This document shows positions 61,873-64,000 of a stretch of DNA of 64,000 bases, piece after piece. Positions within the stretch are counted from its first letter, which is position 1; every line of letters starts with the position of its first letter. This DNA is from Armatimonadota bacterium (GTDB taxonomy: Bacteria > Armatimonadota > Fimbriimonadia > Fimbriimonadales > Fimbriimonadaceae). The position numbers and the translations under genes are program-made. The DNA is taken from NCBI GenBank assembly GCA_037138755.1, contig JBAXHT010000001.1, forward strand, positions 1,087,805 to 1,151,804. The letters are read 5' to 3'. The notes beneath the pieces are model-generated. The model was not told the DNA's origin. It saw nothing but the letters and a program-made list of their open reading frames with translations, and did no database searches.

Positions 61873-61878
61873 AGCGGC

Positions 61879-64000
61879 ATGAAGGGATTGGTGGTCGGTG
61901 CCTTAGGCGTCGCTGTGTTTGGACTTGGTTTTGGTTTGTCCCAATCGGCCAAGGTTGTAAAGGTCGGAATTCAGCCTGAGGGTGGGTACGTCGTATCAAC
62001 TGGGCAGCGCCTCTTGCCTGGTGCAGTGAAGTTTGATCAGCGCCTTAGCGACCTCGCTCCAAATCCCAAACATGATGTCATCGCGGTGATGCAAAAAAGT
62101 CGCGTGTCGCTAATGACGGCTGCAGGACAAATCGCCGGAAGCGAAGTCGCTCTTGGCTCAGATGCAGGATTTCACGGAATGGCCTGGACCCCCGATGGAT
62201 CCAGGCTCTATGTTTCTACAGAAGCTGGGCATATCCAGGAGTTTCGCTTTGACGGCTCGAAGCTCGATCTCGGGGAAAAGATTTCACTCGTCGGTGAGTC
62301 CCAGAAGGGTAATCCAGTTCCCGGCGGGATGTGCATTAACCGGGCCGGAAACCGACTCTTCGTCGCCTGCGCCGACTTCGGCGGTGTCACTGAAGTAGAC
62401 CTGAAAACAAACAAGCGAATCGCGTTTCACGGTGCTCAAATGGTCCCCTTCGGATGCAAGCTCTCGCTTGACGAAAAGCAGCTCCTCGTTTCTAACTGGG
62501 GCGGCGAGCCACCGAAGCAGGGTGATGACACCATGGCGAGCGGTTCAAAGCGACTCAAGATCACAAAACAAGGTTCGACGGCAACCGGAACAGTTTCGTT
62601 GATTAACTTCCGAACCGGGGTCACGACCCACATCCAAACAGGATTTCACCCAACTGAGATCGAAGTCGATGGAAACCGGGCCTACGTTGCCTGCGCAATG
62701 AGCGATTCAATCGATGTGATTGATCTAGACAAAGCGCAGAAGGTTGCAAGCTGGCGCATCCAGACCGGCAACTACAAACTCATCGGCTCCATGCCAAATG
62801 CTCTGCATCTGGAAGGAAAGACCCTGTACGTAGCGGACGGAGGTGACAACGCTATCTGTCAAATAGATGTAAACAGTGGCAAAGTACAGGGTTTCCGACC
62901 TGCCGGCTTTTACCCGACCTCGGTTCGAATGCATCGAGGAAAGCTCGTTGCTCTTAACACCAAAGGCAATGGTTCGGTGCGGAACTCGGACAAGGGATCT
63001 AAACTCCGAAACACTCACGACTTCCAAGGAACTGTCTCCGTCATCGACCCAGCCGCGAATCTTAAGGACGAAACAACCCGAGTCGCCAGCCTCAACTCTT
63101 GGAACGACCCGCTAAGCACCCAAAGGCCGAACCTGAAGGTCTACCAAGGCGCGATCAAGCATGTGATCTACGTTATCAAGGAGAACCAAACGTACGACAT
63201 GCTCTTCGGCGATATGAAGCAAGCAAACGGTGACCCATCGTTGTGCATTTTGGGTGAAAAAGTCGTTCCGAACCAGCGAAAACTCGCCCGAGAATTCACG
63301 CTTCTTGATAACTCCTACACCAGTGGGACGAATTCCGCCGATGGCCACCAGTGGTGTACCCAAGCCATGGCGAACGAGTACCTGGAGCACTTCTATGTCG
63401 GGTATTCCCGAACCTACCCCGACGACGGAACGGATGCACTAGCCCTCAACTCGGGAGATCGAATCTGGGATGCAGCTCTCAAGAAGGGTCTCTCGGTTCG
63501 TGTGTATGGAGAATGGGCCGACGACGAGAACCCGATCTATAAGCCGCGCAAACCGAAAGACTGGTTCGAGGCGTGGGAGGACCGCCAGAGTGGTCGAAAC
63601 ATGTTCGAGTTCATACCGACCACCGAAATTCCTTCCCTCAAGCCGCTACTTGCTCCTGGTTATCACTATTGGCCGCTTGAGCAAAGTGACCAGAGCCGGG
63701 TCGACACCTTCGAGAAGGAGTTCCGCAAGTTCGAACAGAACGACTCGCTCCCCAACCTCATGGTGATGACGCTTCCATGCGATCACGGCGAAGGCACTAA
63801 CCCGGCCTACCCAACCCCACGAGCGATGCAAGCTGACAACGACTTAGCCCTCGGCCGCCTGGTCGAGATGGTGAGTAAGAGCAAGTACTGGAAGGATACG
63901 GCAATTATCGTGACCGAGGACGACTCGCAGTCGGGGCCGGATCACGTCGATGGACACCGGGTTCCAACTCAAATCATCTCTGCGTATACGAAGCGAGGAT
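61879..64000 (+). CDS. Beta-propeller/phosphoesterase fusion protein (3' end beyond window)
   Basis: Open frame from the ATG at 61879 to the window edge (707 codons). A signal peptide (GLVVGALGVAVFGLGFGLS) is followed by a YncE-like seven-bladed propeller (about residues 35-400, e.g. HGMAWTPDGSRLYVST, TLYVADGGDNAICQID) and a phosphoesterase/alkaline-phosphatase-like domain from about 430 (HVIYVIKENQTYDMLFGD, DNSYTSGTNSADGHQW with nucleophile-region, VMTLPCDHGEGTN, AIIVTEDDSQSGPDHVDGH). This is the known bifunctional YncE/phosphoesterase architecture; exported. Substrate unknown. Confidence 0.92.
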   Translation, partial: MKGLVVGALGVAVFGLGFGLSQSAKVVKVGIQPEGGYVVSTGQRLLPGAVKFDQRLSDLAPNPKHDVIAVMQKSRVSLMTAAGQIAGSEVALGSDAGFHGMAWTPDGSRLYVSTEAGHIQEFRFDGSKLDLGEKISLVGESQKGNPVPGGMCINRAGNRLFVACADFGGVTEVDLKTNKRIAFHGAQMVPFGCKLSLDEKQLLVSNWGGEPPKQGDDTMASGSKRLKITKQGSTATGTVSLINFRTGVTTHIQTGFHPTEIEVDGNRAYVACAMSDSIDVIDLDKAQKVASWRIQTGNYKLIGSMPNALHLEGKTLYVADGGDNAICQIDVNSGKVQGFRPAGFYPTSVRMHRGKLVALNTKGNGSVRNSDKGSKLRNTHDFQGTVSVIDPAANLKDETTRVASLNSWNDPLSTQRPNLKVYQGAIKHVIYVIKENQTYDMLFGDMKQANGDPSLCILGEKVVPNQRKLAREFTLLDNSYTSGTNSADGHQWCTQAMANEYLEHFYVGYSRTYPDDGTDALALNSGDRIWDAALKKGLSVRVYGEWADDENPIYKPRKPKDWFEAWEDRQSGRNMFEFIPTTEIPSLKPLLAPGYHYWPLEQSDQSRVDTFEKEFRKFEQNDSLPNLMVMTLPCDHGEGTNPAYPTPRAMQADNDLALGRLVEMVSKSKYWKDTAIIVTEDDSQSGPDHVDGHRVPTQIISAYTKRG

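Noticed and set aside
1-64000. CRISPR arrays, insertion sequences, prophage or integrative elements
   Set aside because: No regularly spaced repeats, transposase, integrase or phage genes found; base composition looks even throughout.

Overview
The window reads as a chromosomal segment of a free-living, diderm (LPS-bearing), flagellated bacterium. The combination of lipid A genes (fabZ-lpxA-lpxB), an Lpt transport operon, a PEP-CTERM protein, DUF1800, a DUF5693/CsaB pair, a ycf45-type R3H ATPase and lone flagellin suggests Armatimonadota (Fimbriimonadia-like). That placement is inference; there is no 16S gene here. Coding density is very high, with no gap over 300 bp. I see no insertion sequence, prophage, CRISPR array or rRNA.

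Layout. 0-4 kb: the edge of a small membrane protein, a hypothetical protein, typA and a caspase-like lipoprotein. 4-10.3 kb (minus strand): a run of rlmN, LptC-like, LptA-like, lptB, LptF/G permease, DUF3084 and a YqgF/RuvC-like protein. 10.4-13.3 kb: an HtrA protease and a ycf45/SpoIIIAA-like R3H ATPase. 13.3-16.3 kb (minus): rpmH-rnpA-yidD-yidC-khpB without dnaA. 16.3-21 kb: leuC, TfoX-like, an M23 peptidase and gap. 21-30.7 kb: an MFS transporter, serS-ogt-methyltransferase, fabZ-lpxA-lpxB and argC-argJ. 30.7-44.8 kb (minus): a continuous array of envelope genes (sugar permease, rhomboid, DUF5693, csaB, large beta-barrel, lipoproteins, a 913-aa exported protein, a second LptA-like protein). 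44.8-52.5 kb: flagellin, rimO, a PEP-CTERM protein, an M42 peptidase and pstSCA. 52.5-57.6 kb: tRNA-His, holB, then an RpoE-like module (ECF sigma, zinc-finger anti-sigma, RseB-like, HtrA) and a strongly promoted 64-aa protein. 57.7-64 kb: DUF1800, an alpha/beta hydrolase, tRNA-Gly, a divergent PhyH/AraC pair and the start of a beta-propeller/phosphoesterase.

How the genes work together. Much of the window serves the cell envelope: lipid A synthesis, LPS export, membrane insertion, proteolysis, surface-polymer pyruvylation, and an envelope-stress regulon ending in a periplasmic protease. The rest is housekeeping (translation, tRNA modification, replication clamp loading, Leu and Arg synthesis, glycolysis, phosphate uptake).

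Most notable signals. (1) About a dozen genes carry a TAnnnT -10 box only 6-10 nt before the start codon, implying leaderless transcription; typA, gap and rimO share an identical TAAACT-N7-start arrangement. (2) Flagellin has an exact sigma-28 promoter ending 9 nt before its ATG. (3) rnpA has no ATG, GTG, TTG or CTG usable as a start and appears to start at AUA overlapping the rpmH stop. (4) A 16-kb envelope gene array holds a SprA-like barrel motif and a degenerate zincin-like protein. (5) A lipoprotein looks caspase-like.
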